34,467 nt of DNA from Syntrophobacter sp. SbD2 (GTDB taxonomy: Bacteria > Desulfobacterota > Binatia > UBA9968): contig CAMDBU010000055.1 of the NCBI GenBank assembly GCA_945889495.1, forward strand, positions 1 through 34,467, written 5' to 3'. A program made the translations under genes and the position numbers. Each line of letters begins with the position of its first letter. Position 1 is the stretch's first letter. This document shows positions 24,566 to 31,942 of the stretch, piece after piece. Below the pieces are notes generated by a model. The model was not told the DNA's origin. It saw nothing but the letters and a program-made list of their open reading frames with translations, and ran no database searches.

Positions 24566-25660
24566 ATGACGCTGGCCGCATTACTTGATACGCAAACCGC
24601 ATCCTCTCCGGCTTCCCACCTTCCCCCTCGATGGGGGAAGGCAAGGATAGGGGTGCTCCGAGTCTTGCCAACAATGCTACTCATGATTGCGCTGTTGAGT
24701 GCATTCAGCGCCAGCGCCGCCGCCCAATCCGACACCCTGCGCGTGTTTTTTTACCCGCCCTGGAATATCAGCAAGCTGCCCATGTACATGGCGCGCGACG
24801 CCGCTATCTTCGAGCGCAACGGCTTGAAGCTCAGCTGGACCAATCCTGGCTCCAACGACAAACTGCTCGCGGCGATAAAGAATGGCGAGGCCGACATCGT
24901 CGTCGCCAGCGCCAACCATATCGCCCACAACAACGCCTCGGGAGGTCCGGCACTGCGCCTGGTCGGCAACAGCGGTTTCAACTACTCGGCATTTTTCGCC
25001 GACGGCACGATCAAGAACGCCGCCGAACTCAAGGGCAAAAAAATCGGCACCGGCGAGCCCGGCAGCACGCCGGATCAGTTGACCCGGCTGGCGCTGCGCA
25101 AGTTGGGCATCGATCCGGACAAAGATGTGACGCTGATTCCTTTTGACGAAGGCAGGAACACCGACCGGGTGAAGGCGCTACTCGGCGGCAGCGTCGCGGC
25201 GATGATGATCACCGCGGAAACGATGTATGACATGGAAAAATCCGGCGCGATCAAGAAGGTCACGCGCTTGACCGACCACCGGCAGTTGAAAATTTACGCC
25301 GGCGGCGGCGCCGACTACGCGATTTCAGCGGCGCTCCTCAATAGCCGTCGTGACGACGCTAAGAAGTTCATGAGCGGTATCTGCGAAGGCATCTCACTTG
25401 CGCGCAAAGATCAAGCGAAGGCCAAGGAATTTGTCGCAAAGACCGGCAGGAACATGGACGCGGCGGGCATCGACTATCTGTACAAGCTCTACATGGCCGA
25501 CGTGATTCCAGCCAAGCCGTATCTCAAACCCGAAGGCGTCGATCTGGCGCTGCAAATGACCTCGGCCTTACTCCCCGCGGTGGCGGCGATGAAACCGGAA
25601 CAGCTCACCGACGCCGCGTTAGTGCCGGAGTTGGAAAAGGAAGGTCGCTGTAGTTTTTAG
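24566..25660 (+). CDS. ABC-type substrate-binding protein with repeat-derived N-terminal extension
   Basis: The 364-residue protein has a hydrophobic export segment at about residues 33-53 (LPTMLLMIALLSAFSASAAA), then the NMT1/SsuA fold (DTLRVFFYPPWNISKLPMYM; LKGKKIGTGEPGSTPDQLTR). The start is supported by TAGGAG six bases upstream, nine bases after the amidohydrolase stop. The first 32 residues are unusually long for a signal n-region. They contain SHLPPRWGKARIG, the in-frame translation of a CCCCCTCGATGGGGG hairpin repeat at 24619-24641. Either the repeat inserted in frame and export still works, or translation starts further in. It closes the unit with the binding protein and amidohydrolase upstream. 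Confidence 0.84.
   Translation: MTLAALLDTQTASSPASHLPPRWGKARIGVLRVLPTMLLMIALLSAFSASAAAQSDTLRVFFYPPWNISKLPMYMARDAAIFERNGLKLSWTNPGSNDKLLAAIKNGEADIVVASANHIAHNNASGGPALRLVGNSGFNYSAFFADGTIKNAAELKGKKIGTGEPGSTPDQLTRLALRKLGIDPDKDVTLIPFDEGRNTDRVKALLGGSVAAMMITAETMYDMEKSGAIKKVTRLTDHRQLKIYAGGGADYAISAALLNSRRDDAKKFMSGICEGISLARKDQAKAKEFVAKTGRNMDAAGIDYLYKLYMADVIPAKPYLKPEGVDLALQMTSALLPAVAAMKPEQLTDAALVPELEKEGRCSF
24619..24641. repeat. CCTTCCCCC hairpin repeat inside a coding region
   Basis: CCTTCCCCC and GGGGGAAGG form a perfect nine-base-pair stem with a TCGAT loop. The sequence belongs to the same type as 32703-32752 but lies within codons 18-26 of a substrate-binding protein gene, keeping the frame open. Confidence 0.7.
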
Positions 25661-25664
25661 CGGG

Positions 25665-25682
25665 TTCAGGGCTTGACCTGAA
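25665..25682. terminator. Small hairpin between convergent genes
   Basis: TTCAGG and CCTGAA pair around a six-base loop, directly after the substrate-binding protein stop and over the end of the opposing BON gene. A TTTTT precedes rather than follows it on the plus strand, so it is at best a weak terminator. Confidence 0.3.
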
Positions 25683-25977
25683 TATTGTTGACGACGCTCT
25701 TGACGCCGTTCACTTTGCCGGCGATCTCGCCGGCTTTGTTTTTCTTATCTTGCGAATCGACGCTGCCCTTCAACTTGGCGACGCCGTCGTCGACATCGAC
25801 ATCGATGCCCTGAACCGTCGCCCGGTCTTCACGCGCCAACTGAGCCTTGATGGTGGCAGTCAATTTGGCGTCCTCGAAATCCGGTCCGGACATTTTGTCT
25901 TTGATCGCCTGACAGCTGCCAAGGGCCGCACTGAGCAGCAGAACCACCGTGACAAACCGGATACGCGAAAATTTCAT
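25666..25977 (-). CDS. BON-domain lipoprotein
   Basis: The 103-residue protein has a signal with lipobox LGSC (Cys22), placing it in the envelope. One BON domain follows, about residues 35-101 (FEDAKLTATIKAQLARED, VDVDDGVAKLKGSV, VNGVKSVVNNIQVKP). BON domains bind phospholipid membranes, and homologues such as OsmY respond to osmotic or envelope stress. AAGGGA lies about eight bases before the ATG. It is transcribed downstream of a similar BON lipoprotein on the same strand, but a large folded element at 26001-26130 separates them. Confidence 0.9.
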   Translation of the reverse strand: MKFSRIRFVTVVLLLSAALGSCQAIKDKMSGPDFEDAKLTATIKAQLAREDRATVQGIDVDVDDGVAKLKGSVDSQDKKNKAGEIAGKVNGVKSVVNNIQVKP

Positions 25978-26000
25978 AAAACTTTCCCTTCACCCCGAGT

Positions 26001-26130
26001 AGACTGTGTCGCAATTCCGTTCATGGTTCGAGAACCTCACCACGAACGGAATTGCGGTTCTGCGAATTCAAGCACTTCCCCGTTCGTCCTGATGCCCTCG
26101 AAGGGCGAACATCCGATTGCGACACAGTCT
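26001..26130. repeat. Cloverleaf-like nested inverted repeat
   Basis: The outer arms AGACTGTGTCGCAAT (26001-26015) and ATTGCGACACAGTCT (26116-26130) are perfect 15-base inverted copies. Inside, AATTCCGTTC (26013-26022) pairs with GAACGGAATT (26044-26053), and GTTCGTCCT (26082-26090) pairs with AGGGCGAAC (26102-26110) with one G-T pair. The inner parts resemble the TTCGACAGGCTC/CCGTTCGTCCTGAG family at 31789-31863. The element fills the gap between the two BON genes. Confidence 0.8.
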
Positions 26131-26201
26131 GGAGGTGGGAAGCAGATTGAGTTGAACTCCCAGCGCTGGCGCGGGCCCACCGTCGGACAGCCGCAACGAT
26201 T

Positions 26202-26510
26202 TTACGGCCCGACTTGCAGAGTATTGTTCACGCCCTTGACGCCACTGACCGTGCGACTCACCTGTTCGGCGCGGGCGCGGTCGGCAGCGGACTGCACCAC
26301 ACCAGTGAGATTCACGACCCCGCGCGTCGTATCGACGCTGACCCGCGTCAAGGTTGCCCCCTTGTCCGCCGCCAACGCGGCTTTGACGCGGGTAGTAATT
26401 CCGGTGTCGTCGATATTCTCGCCAACGGTCGATCCGGTCAGGGATTGACAGCCGGCGAGCACCAAAAATAGCACGACTAACGGTAGAATCGGTTTAAGCG
26501 TCTTCAACAT
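26202..26510 (-). CDS. BON-domain lipoprotein
   Basis: The 102-residue protein has a hydrophobic signal with lipobox LAGC (Cys21). A single BON domain follows, about residues 33-100 (IDDTGITTRVKAALAADKG, VDTTRGVVNLTGVVQS, VSGVKGVNNTLQVGP). It probably sits in the outer membrane or periplasm and binds phospholipid. GGAGG lies seven bases before the ATG. It is a diverged relative of the BON lipoprotein at 25666-25977, consistent with an old local duplication. The rhodanese-channel gene lies upstream on the same strand. Confidence 0.91.
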   Translation of the reverse strand: MLKTLKPILPLVVLFLVLAGCQSLTGSTVGENIDDTGITTRVKAALAADKGATLTRVSVDTTRGVVNLTGVVQSAADRARAEQVSRTVSGVKGVNNTLQVGP

Positions 26511-26591
26511 ATGCGCACCTCCGGGATTGATGTGTCACCGCATATCACGGCGGCGCACAGCAGACAAGAAACAACTTCAATCGAAACAACT

Positions 26592-27545
26592 TCAACCGAT
26601 CCGGCGCGCCAGCTCTTGGATTTGATCCATGGAATCTTTCAATTCAGGCGCGTAGGTGCGCGGCACGCACTCGCCGCAAATGTCGTTGGCGAGGTTGGCG
26701 ATGGATTTGAATCCCGCGGTCAAGTTAGCCGACCGACTCGGCAGCGAGCCGCCGATATCCGCCAAGCCCTGTAAGCAGATGATCAAATTGGCGAGCAACG
26801 ACGCCATGGTCTCTTCATCGGGCATCACCCGGCAGCGGTAGAGCAGATCATGCACCGCCTGAAGCTCGCCACGAAACACCCGCACGGTGCTTTCAAGCCG
26901 GCGCAGCACCAGCTCCGGCAACACGCCCTGCTCCACTTGCAGTTGCTGCACCGAACCGAGGTCGGAAAAGACTAGATGCAAATTGGTCCGCACCCGGTCG
27001 AGCCGGTCTTCGAAGGTCGTGCGGTGAATCTCCTCGGTGAGCTCCTCCTGGCGGCGCGAGACGAGTTTTGAAATCACGCAGCCAAAGATCAGCAAACCGG
27101 CGGCGCCTTCGACGATTGCCGCCAGGCGAAACCAGCCGAGCGGCACGACATCGCCGTAGCCGATCGACAGAGCGGTGACGAAGCTAAAGTAAATCGCCGT
27201 GACCAATCCCTGGCCGTCGGCTTTGACCGCCTGGTTGCCCGCCTGCAAACCCATGCCCATGCCGACGCCGGCGATCCAGTAGAGCAAACCGAAAACCACG
27301 ATCATGGCGAGCCAAATAGCGATCAATCGCTCAAGCGAAAGCGCGGCGACTTTCTCCAGCCAGGATAGCCGTGGTGCTGCGACGGCAGCCGCGCCGGGGC
27401 TTGTCCCATTCGACAATGGAACCACAGCGCTAGTCGCCGGCTCCACCGCCCCGCCGCTCCCCAGCCACTCCGCCATGCCGCCAACGTAGTAACGCAAGTT
27501 GGTATAGCCGATCTCAGCGAGCAAGCCGACCGCCTGCTTGCCCAA
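26592..27545 (-). CDS. Two-helix potassium-type ion channel (downstream part of a rhodanese fusion)
   Basis: This frame begins two codons after an in-frame TGA and contains the second half of a rhodanese domain (KQAVGLLAEIGYTNLRYYVG and GMAEW), then an ion channel of the two-helix type. The first helix is at about residues 71-95 (ERLIAIWLAMIVVFGLLYWIAG), the pore has the selectivity filter SIGYGD (127-132), and the second helix is at about 141-161. A long helical cytoplasmic tail of about 150 residues follows. A split start at TTG 27545 makes little sense because it would begin inside the rhodanese fold; an ATG at 27476 is another possible internal start. The whole gene is best read with 27549-27791, see the TGA entry. 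Confidence 0.85.
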   Translation of the reverse strand: MGKQAVGLLAEIGYTNLRYYVGGMAEWLGSGGAVEPATSAVVPLSNGTSPGAAAVAAPRLSWLEKVAALSLERLIAIWLAMIVVFGLLYWIAGVGMGMGLQAGNQAVKADGQGLVTAIYFSFVTALSIGYGDVVPLGWFRLAAIVEGAAGLLIFGCVISKLVSRRQEELTEEIHRTTFEDRLDRVRTNLHLVFSDLGSVQQLQVEQGVLPELVLRRLESTVRVFRGELQAVHDLLYRCRVMPDEETMASLLANLIICLQGLADIGGSLPSRSANLTAGFKSIANLANDICGECVPRTYAPELKDSMDQIQELARRIG

Positions 27546-27551
27546 CGGTCA
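27519..27551 (-). promoter_or_regulatory. In-frame TGA with following hairpin: candidate Sec codon and bacterial SECIS
   Basis: The TGA at 27549-27551 interrupts a frame that is otherwise continuous from 27791 to 26592 (399 residues plus this codon). After it, GGGCAAGC (27543-27536) pairs with GCTTGCTC (27526-27519), eight base pairs with one G-U. The nine-base loop AGGCGGTCG has G as its second base. Bacterial SECIS elements have this general form, but here the loop starts about 13 bases from the TGA, a little closer than the usual 16 or more. A nonsense mutation or sequencing error remains possible. Confidence 0.45.
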
Positions 27552-27791
27552 AGTCGGCCCAGCGCAATAGATCGCGATTTCTTGTTGGAGGTTGGACAGC
27601 AGCTGAAGCGCTTTAGTGGGAATATCGGCGATGGGCAAACTCAGCGAACCGGGAATGTGACCGGCCTTGAACGAGTCGGCCGGCATGACGTTGACGATCG
27701 CCAGGGCGCGGTCTTGCAGGCGGGCGAGGATTTCCTCGCGGGGAATTAGCGAATATGAATGAACCGTTTCTGCGTTTTTCGGGTTTGCCAT
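27549..27791 (-). CDS. Rhodanese domain, N-terminal part up to in-frame TGA
   Basis: The 80 residues before the TGA are the first two-thirds of a single rhodanese domain: IPREEILARLQDRALAIVNV, the conserved FKAGHIPGSLSLPIADI, and IAIYCAGPT with catalytic Cys76. The rest of the domain (PLGKQAVGLLAEIGYTNLRY and YVGGMAEWL) follows in the same frame after the TGA. In the YCxGPxC rhodanese group, the residue five after the catalytic Cys is normally a second Cys, and that is exactly the TGA position (codon 81). The gene as a whole would encode a rhodanese joined to a potassium-type channel, as if a sulfur or redox signal controlled ion flow. Confidence 0.75.
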   Translation of the reverse strand: MANPKNAETVHSYSLIPREEILARLQDRALAIVNVMPADSFKAGHIPGSLSLPIADIPTKALQLLSNLQQEIAIYCAGPT

Positions 27792-27858
27792 CGTGTCGAG
27801 ATCTCAGTGACCGAGATTCCCAATTAGATGCGCGACGAGCGCAAAAGGTTGCACCCCC

Positions 27859-28989
27859 TTACACGCTCCCCCACACATCCCGCGCGACCTTGGCGACCAA
27901 TGTCAACTTGGCGATCTGATCTTCCACCGTCAACTTGTTGCCCAACACCGTGCTGGAGAAGCCGCACTGCGGCGCGATGCCCAGTTGGTCGAGGGGCGCA
28001 ACTTTAGCGGCCTCATCGATGCGCCGTTTAAGATCGTCGGCCTTTTCCAACTCGCCGCTCTTGGTCGTGACCAAACCGAGCATGATACGCTTGCCCCTGG
28101 GCAGGTAGCGCAGCGGCGCGAAGTTGCCGGCGCGCGGCGAGTCGAATTCCAAGAAGTAGCCGTCGACTTTCAGTTCATTGAACAACACCTCGGCGACCGG
28201 ATCGTAGCCCCCTTCGGCGACCCAGGCGCTGGCAAAGTTGCCGCGGCATAGGTGGGTATAGACCAGCATGTTGGCCGGGCGGTCTTTGATGCACTGGTTG
28301 ATCAGGTTGGCGTAGAGCGACGGCAGGCGGTCGGGGTCTTCGCCGATTTTCTTGGCGCCCTCGCGCATCTTGGGATCGCAGAGGTAAGCCAAGTTGGTGT
28401 CGTCGATCTGCAAGTAAGTGCAGCCCGCCGCCGCCAACGCCTGGATCTCCTCGCGATAGACCCGCGCCAAGTCGATAAAAAATTGTCCTATCTCCGGATA
28501 AGCCTCAGCGCTCACGCCGCCGCGTCCGCCGCGAAAATGCAGCACCGAAGGGGATGGGATCGACAGCTTCGCGGTAACCTTGGACACGGATTGGGTGAAT
28601 TTGAAATTCTCGACTTCATGCTCGCGCACGCGTTGCAATTTATCGGTGACTTCGAAGCGGGTCGGCGAGCGTTGCAAGTTGGCGTCGCCGCCTTGAAAGG
28701 ATTTGCCCGCCTCCTCGGCGAGTCCTTCTTTGACTAGCACTCCCTCGAACTTCCGCACGAAGTCGACGTTCCAAAGTTTCCGCCGGTACTCGCCGTCGGT
28801 CACCGCTTGCAGGCCGATGTCTTCCTGCATCTTGACCACGTCACCGATGCAGCGATCCTCGACCGCACGCAGCTGGCCGTCGTCAATCTCGCCGCGTTCC
28901 CGTTTGTCGCGCGCTTCCAACAACGCCGCCGGCCGCAGCAAGCTGCCCACATGATCCGCGCGAAACGGTGGGGCTTTCTTCTCCGCCAT
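27859..28989 (-). CDS. MetE C-terminal-like cobalamin-independent methyltransferase
   Basis: The 376-residue protein resembles the catalytic C-terminal half of cobalamin-independent methionine synthase, as in stand-alone YxjG/YxjH-type proteins. It has RADHVGSLLRP at the start, LQIDDTNLAYLCD, the zinc segment VYTHLCRGN (His and Cys), FLEFDSPRAGNFAPLRYLP with the Glu, GLVTTKSGELE, and IAPQCGFSST with the second zinc Cys. The N-terminal MetE half is absent, as in other short members, which may use simpler methyl donors or acceptors. GGGAG lies six bases before the ATG. It is divergent from the alpha/beta hydrolase at 29070. Whether it makes methionine is not shown. Confidence 0.87.
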   Translation of the reverse strand: MAEKKAPPFRADHVGSLLRPAALLEARDKRERGEIDDGQLRAVEDRCIGDVVKMQEDIGLQAVTDGEYRRKLWNVDFVRKFEGVLVKEGLAEEAGKSFQGGDANLQRSPTRFEVTDKLQRVREHEVENFKFTQSVSKVTAKLSIPSPSVLHFRGGRGGVSAEAYPEIGQFFIDLARVYREEIQALAAAGCTYLQIDDTNLAYLCDPKMREGAKKIGEDPDRLPSLYANLINQCIKDRPANMLVYTHLCRGNFASAWVAEGGYDPVAEVLFNELKVDGYFLEFDSPRAGNFAPLRYLPRGKRIMLGLVTTKSGELEKADDLKRRIDEAAKVAPLDQLGIAPQCGFSSTVLGNKLTVEDQIAKLTLVAKVARDVWGSV

Positions 28990-29069
28990 GGAATTCTCCC
29001 TTTATAGTAACGTTTGAAATCTTCGTCAGCTGCGCCATAGTGGCGCCAAGATTTCCGCAAGGAGCCAAC

Positions 29070-29891
29070 ATGCGCACCGAACTTATCAGAATCGAAACCC
29101 CAACGCACCCGCTCGACGGCGCCTATTACACCCCCGATGGGCCGAGCAAAGGCGCGGCGATGTATTGCCACGGCAACCAGATGAACTTTTACGTCTGCGC
29201 GGCGCGCTTCTTGGCGCCGCACATCACCGCCCTGGGCTACGAATATCTCGCCTTCAACCGCCGTGGCCATGACTCGGTGAGCACCTTCGACAGCCGCGAG
29301 TGCGTCGGCGGCGCCTATCAAACCGTCGCCGAAGGCGTCGAAGACAACGCGCTGGTGGCAAAATACTTAGCCGGCAAAGGGTTCGCGAATCCGATCGTCA
29401 TCGGCCACAGCAACGGCGGCGTGCTCGCCGCCGAACATGTGGCACACCACCCGGAGACCAAAGCGTTGATCTTGCTCTCCGCCCACACCGGCGGCAACCG
29501 CATGGTGCACCAACGCGCCGCGCGCAACTATTCGCTCGCCGGCGACGTCGACAAGCAAAGAAAAGCAGCCGAAGCGCTCGTCGCCGCCGGCAAACCCAGA
29601 GAACTCATGCTCATCCCGGCCTGGTGGTGGGTGATCTCCGCCAGAACTTTCCTCGACCGCCTGACCAACGCCCCCGACCTGCTAGAGAACGCCAAGAAGA
29701 TCACCTGCCCGGTGCTGTTCATCCGTGGCGATCAAGAGCCCAAGGAAAACTACCCGGCGGAAGAGTTCGCCAAGAATTGCCCCGCGCCCTGCGAAGTCGC
29801 GATCATCCCCAACTGCGACCACTTCTATGTTGGGGCAGAGGATAAGGTTTCGAAGGTTGTTACGGAGTGGTTGAAGAAGACGGTTGGATAA
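29070..29891 (+). CDS. Alpha/beta hydrolase
   Basis: The 273-residue protein has an alpha/beta hydrolase fold. The oxyanion loop CHGNQMNF lies at 33-40, RRGHDSVS at 64-71, and the nucleophile elbow GHSNGG gives Ser114. An acid in LFIRGDQEP and the catalytic His251 in NCDHFYVG complete the set. No signal peptide is seen, so it is cytoplasmic. The start at 29070 is chosen because AAGGAG lies five bases upstream; the open frame reaches back to 28968 but overlaps the divergent gene and lacks support. Such enzymes cleave esters, amides or C-C bonds in organic-acid breakdown; the substrate is unknown. Confidence 0.9.
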   Translation: MRTELIRIETPTHPLDGAYYTPDGPSKGAAMYCHGNQMNFYVCAARFLAPHITALGYEYLAFNRRGHDSVSTFDSRECVGGAYQTVAEGVEDNALVAKYLAGKGFANPIVIGHSNGGVLAAEHVAHHPETKALILLSAHTGGNRMVHQRAARNYSLAGDVDKQRKAAEALVAAGKPRELMLIPAWWWVISARTFLDRLTNAPDLLENAKKITCPVLFIRGDQEPKENYPAEEFAKNCPAPCEVAIIPNCDHFYVGAEDKVSKVVTEWLKKTVG

Positions 29892-29985
29892 CGAACCAAA
29901 GGATTATTTCCAGCGAAGTATCGCCCGTCACAGATTTCGTGTTACGCTCCGCTGGTTAGACCTTCGAGGATTAACGAATTCTAGA

Positions 29986-30693
29986 TTAGATAACATCATA
30001 ATCTTCGGAAGTGTTCGCTAGTTTCGCAGTTTCTCGCGACTCTCCGAAATAAGGATTGTATTTCTGTGCCTCCTGTAAGGATACTCTCGAAACAAAAGTT
30101 TTGAGGGAGTGTTTCCCGCCAAATGCGTCCTCGACCCGTATGATAATCCTTATTCCCCCGTTTTTCTCACGTGGGCGAAAACCGCCCCAGGACTCCGTCT
30201 GCTCGAAGTAAACAACCCCGTTCGTGCTTCTCCCGACTTCAAGATACCGCCCCGATTTGTGGGGTGATAGTTGATTATGTTGAGTAAGGAAAGGGTATAC
30301 TTTCACAAATTCGCCCAACTGGACATGGAAGTCAGTCAGGGAAACGACCTGGTGTTTTAGCCAAAACCAAAGGAATGTGTTTTTGAATGTGTAGTTATGG
30401 TACCCAATTTCAATCCTACCTATACTTGACGGCGCACTTCCCACGTTCGTTACATCAAGATAGAGGGCCAACCCAGTAATGTGAGTTTTATTACCCTTGT
30501 ACTCTCTACCTGTTGGAAAACTACAGCAGAAAGTAGGACCTTCCAATACCCGTATTTTGAACCGTGGTCGTCTTCGAAGACTTTCAAATATACCACTGCC
30601 CCATCCAAGAAGCAGGGTCATCGTGAATATGATTACGCTAATGAATCCCTCATTGTCATTGGCCAATTTGATAAATTCAGAGACGTTATTCAT
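29986..30693 (-). CDS. Hypothetical membrane-anchored protein, AT-rich gene
   Basis: The 235-residue protein has one hydrophobic segment near the start (about 18-33, ISVIIFTMTLLLGWGS), then a basic stretch RRRPRFKIRV and a beta-rich soluble domain (TGLALYLDVTNVGSAPSSIG, GIRIIIRVEDAFGGKH). I do not recognise the family; it loosely resembles small membrane proteins with an immunoglobulin-like domain. Base composition is visibly lower in GC than all neighbours, and codon use is correspondingly different, suggesting recent acquisition. No Shine-Dalgarno is seen. A 12-base perfect palindrome TTATCTAGATAA at 30697-30708 lies directly before the start. Confidence 0.65.
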   Translation of the reverse strand: MNNVSEFIKLANDNEGFISVIIFTMTLLLGWGSGIFESLRRRPRFKIRVLEGPTFCCSFPTGREYKGNKTHITGLALYLDVTNVGSAPSSIGRIEIGYHNYTFKNTFLWFWLKHQVVSLTDFHVQLGEFVKVYPFLTQHNQLSPHKSGRYLEVGRSTNGVVYFEQTESWGGFRPREKNGGIRIIIRVEDAFGGKHSLKTFVSRVSLQEAQKYNPYFGESRETAKLANTSEDYDVI

Positions 30694-30696
30694 TTA

Positions 30697-30708
30697 TTAT
30701 CTAGATAA
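30697..30708. promoter_or_regulatory. 12-base palindrome at the start of the AT-rich gene
   Basis: TTATCTAGATAA is a perfect palindrome ending four bases before the start codon of the gene at 29986-30693 (minus). A binding site for a dimeric regulator is possible; chance in AT-rich DNA cannot be excluded. The rest of 30694-30809 holds no gene. Confidence 0.35.
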
Positions 30709-30809
30709 CGGATAAGGCTAAAAAACCTTGAACGTACACAACTATTGACCGATATTAAAGTCTTCTAAAAGCAGATTTTGACCGCCAGCTTCTCGAACGA
30801 GACTGCGCT

Positions 30810-31805
30810 CTACCTCGAATATAATCGCTTAATAAACCCCGACCGCTCCATCTCCTCGACGAAACTGCCATCGACAAACTCTTTCGGATTCGCTTCACCC
30901 GCTTTGGGAGTTTTCCCAGCGATGTCGTCGAGCAGCGTCTTCACGCCGTCGGGCGTCGGACTGGGCACTTCGGGGAACAGTGGGCGGAAGCTGTTGTAGG
31001 TGCGCTCTAAGTTTTCCGCGTCGGTGGTGCGCAGGTATTTACCGATGATGGCTTTGGTCCAGTCTTTTTCAGTCTTATAGATGTGAATCGCTTCGGTCAT
31101 GGCGCGGACGAAACGGGCGAACACCGGGCGGCGCGCTTTGATCGTGACTTCGCGCGACAGCACGCCGGCCCAGTGGAAGGGAATTTTTAGCGCGCCGACA
31201 TCAACCAAAGTCTTGAAGCCAACCTTTTCCGCTTCGCGGACGAAAGGTTCGGTGGAGATACCGAATTGGATGAGTCCTTTGGCCATCGCGGCCACCGCTT
31301 GGGCCGTGCCGCCGACGGACAACAGCTTCACGTCCTTTTCCGGGTCGAGGCCGAAACGGCGCAGCACCAGGCGAATACCGAGATCGGTGGACGCACCGAA
31401 GCGATTGATACCGCCGCTCTTGCCGCGCAGTTCCTGAACCGAATTGATCGACTTCAGCGCGACCAATTGATTGGGAAAGGTCGGCATCACCGCCATCAGC
31501 ATAACGACATCGATGCCGGCCAGCCGCGCGCTGACCAGATTGCTCACCCCGGTGACGTTCAAATCGACATCGCCCGCGACCATCGCTTGCAGCGCCGCCG
31601 GGCTGGCATTGATCTGCACGATCTCAGCGGCGATGTTATATTTCTTGAGCAGCCCGCGTTCCTGAAGAATCCACACCGGCGCCGTGGAGCCGCCGCCGGC
31701 GTAAGCGATGCGCAGTTTGTCTTGCGCGATTGCAGCTAGAGGCACGAACAAGAAAACCAACAGCGCACAGAACAGAGATGAAGAATGCTTCGACAGGCTC
31801 AGCAT
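30810..31805 (-). CDS. ABC-type substrate-binding protein with repeat-encoded signal start
   Basis: The 331-residue exported protein begins MLSLSKHSSSLFCALLVF, then LFVPLAAIA, a working-looking signal peptide, and continues with the NMT1/SsuA fold (DKLRIAYAGGGSTAPVWILQ; LRGKSGGINRFGASTDLGI). The first residues MLSLSKHS are the translation of the hairpin repeat at 31789-31863, so the repeat supplies the start codon and basic n-region. A further upstream ATG at 31854-31856, also in the repeat and with GGAG ten bases before it, would add 17 residues. Neither start is certain. The gene stands alone on the minus strand, with no permease or ATPase nearby. Confidence 0.83.
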   Translation of the reverse strand: MLSLSKHSSSLFCALLVFLFVPLAAIAQDKLRIAYAGGGSTAPVWILQERGLLKKYNIAAEIVQINASPAALQAMVAGDVDLNVTGVSNLVSARLAGIDVVMLMAVMPTFPNQLVALKSINSVQELRGKSGGINRFGASTDLGIRLVLRRFGLDPEKDVKLLSVGGTAQAVAAMAKGLIQFGISTEPFVREAEKVGFKTLVDVGALKIPFHWAGVLSREVTIKARRPVFARFVRAMTEAIHIYKTEKDWTKAIIGKYLRTTDAENLERTYNSFRPLFPEVPSPTPDGVKTLLDDIAGKTPKAGEANPKEFVDGSFVEEMERSGFIKRLYSR

Positions 31806-31863
31806 GAACGGATTCTTGTGACGCAGTTCCGATGTAATGCCGTTCGTCCTGAGCATTGTCGAA
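31789..31863. repeat. TTCGACAGGCTCAG hairpin repeat overlapping a gene start
   Basis: TTCGACAGGCTCAGCATGAA (then CGG) and CCGTTCGTCCTGAGCATTGT (then CGAA) form an imperfect inverted pair with a 28-base loop. This sequence type is common between genes in many unrelated environmental bacteria. Here it overlaps the 5' end of a substrate-binding protein gene. Confidence 0.75.
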
Positions 31864-31942
31864 GGACTCCGAGAAGAATTTCAGGACTTTACGAAAGTGG
31901 TCCTACCCGCGTCGATTTGAACCTTCTGAACCCGGAACGGTA

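Noticed and set aside
26592-27791. TGA read as tryptophan throughout (alternative genetic code)
   Set aside because: Many genes here, such as trpE, end cleanly at TGA, and the site aligns with Cys rather than Trp.
29910-29955. Hairpin CCAGCG/CGCTGG between convergent genes as a terminator
   Set aside because: Only six base pairs with a long loop and no T run; too weak to call.
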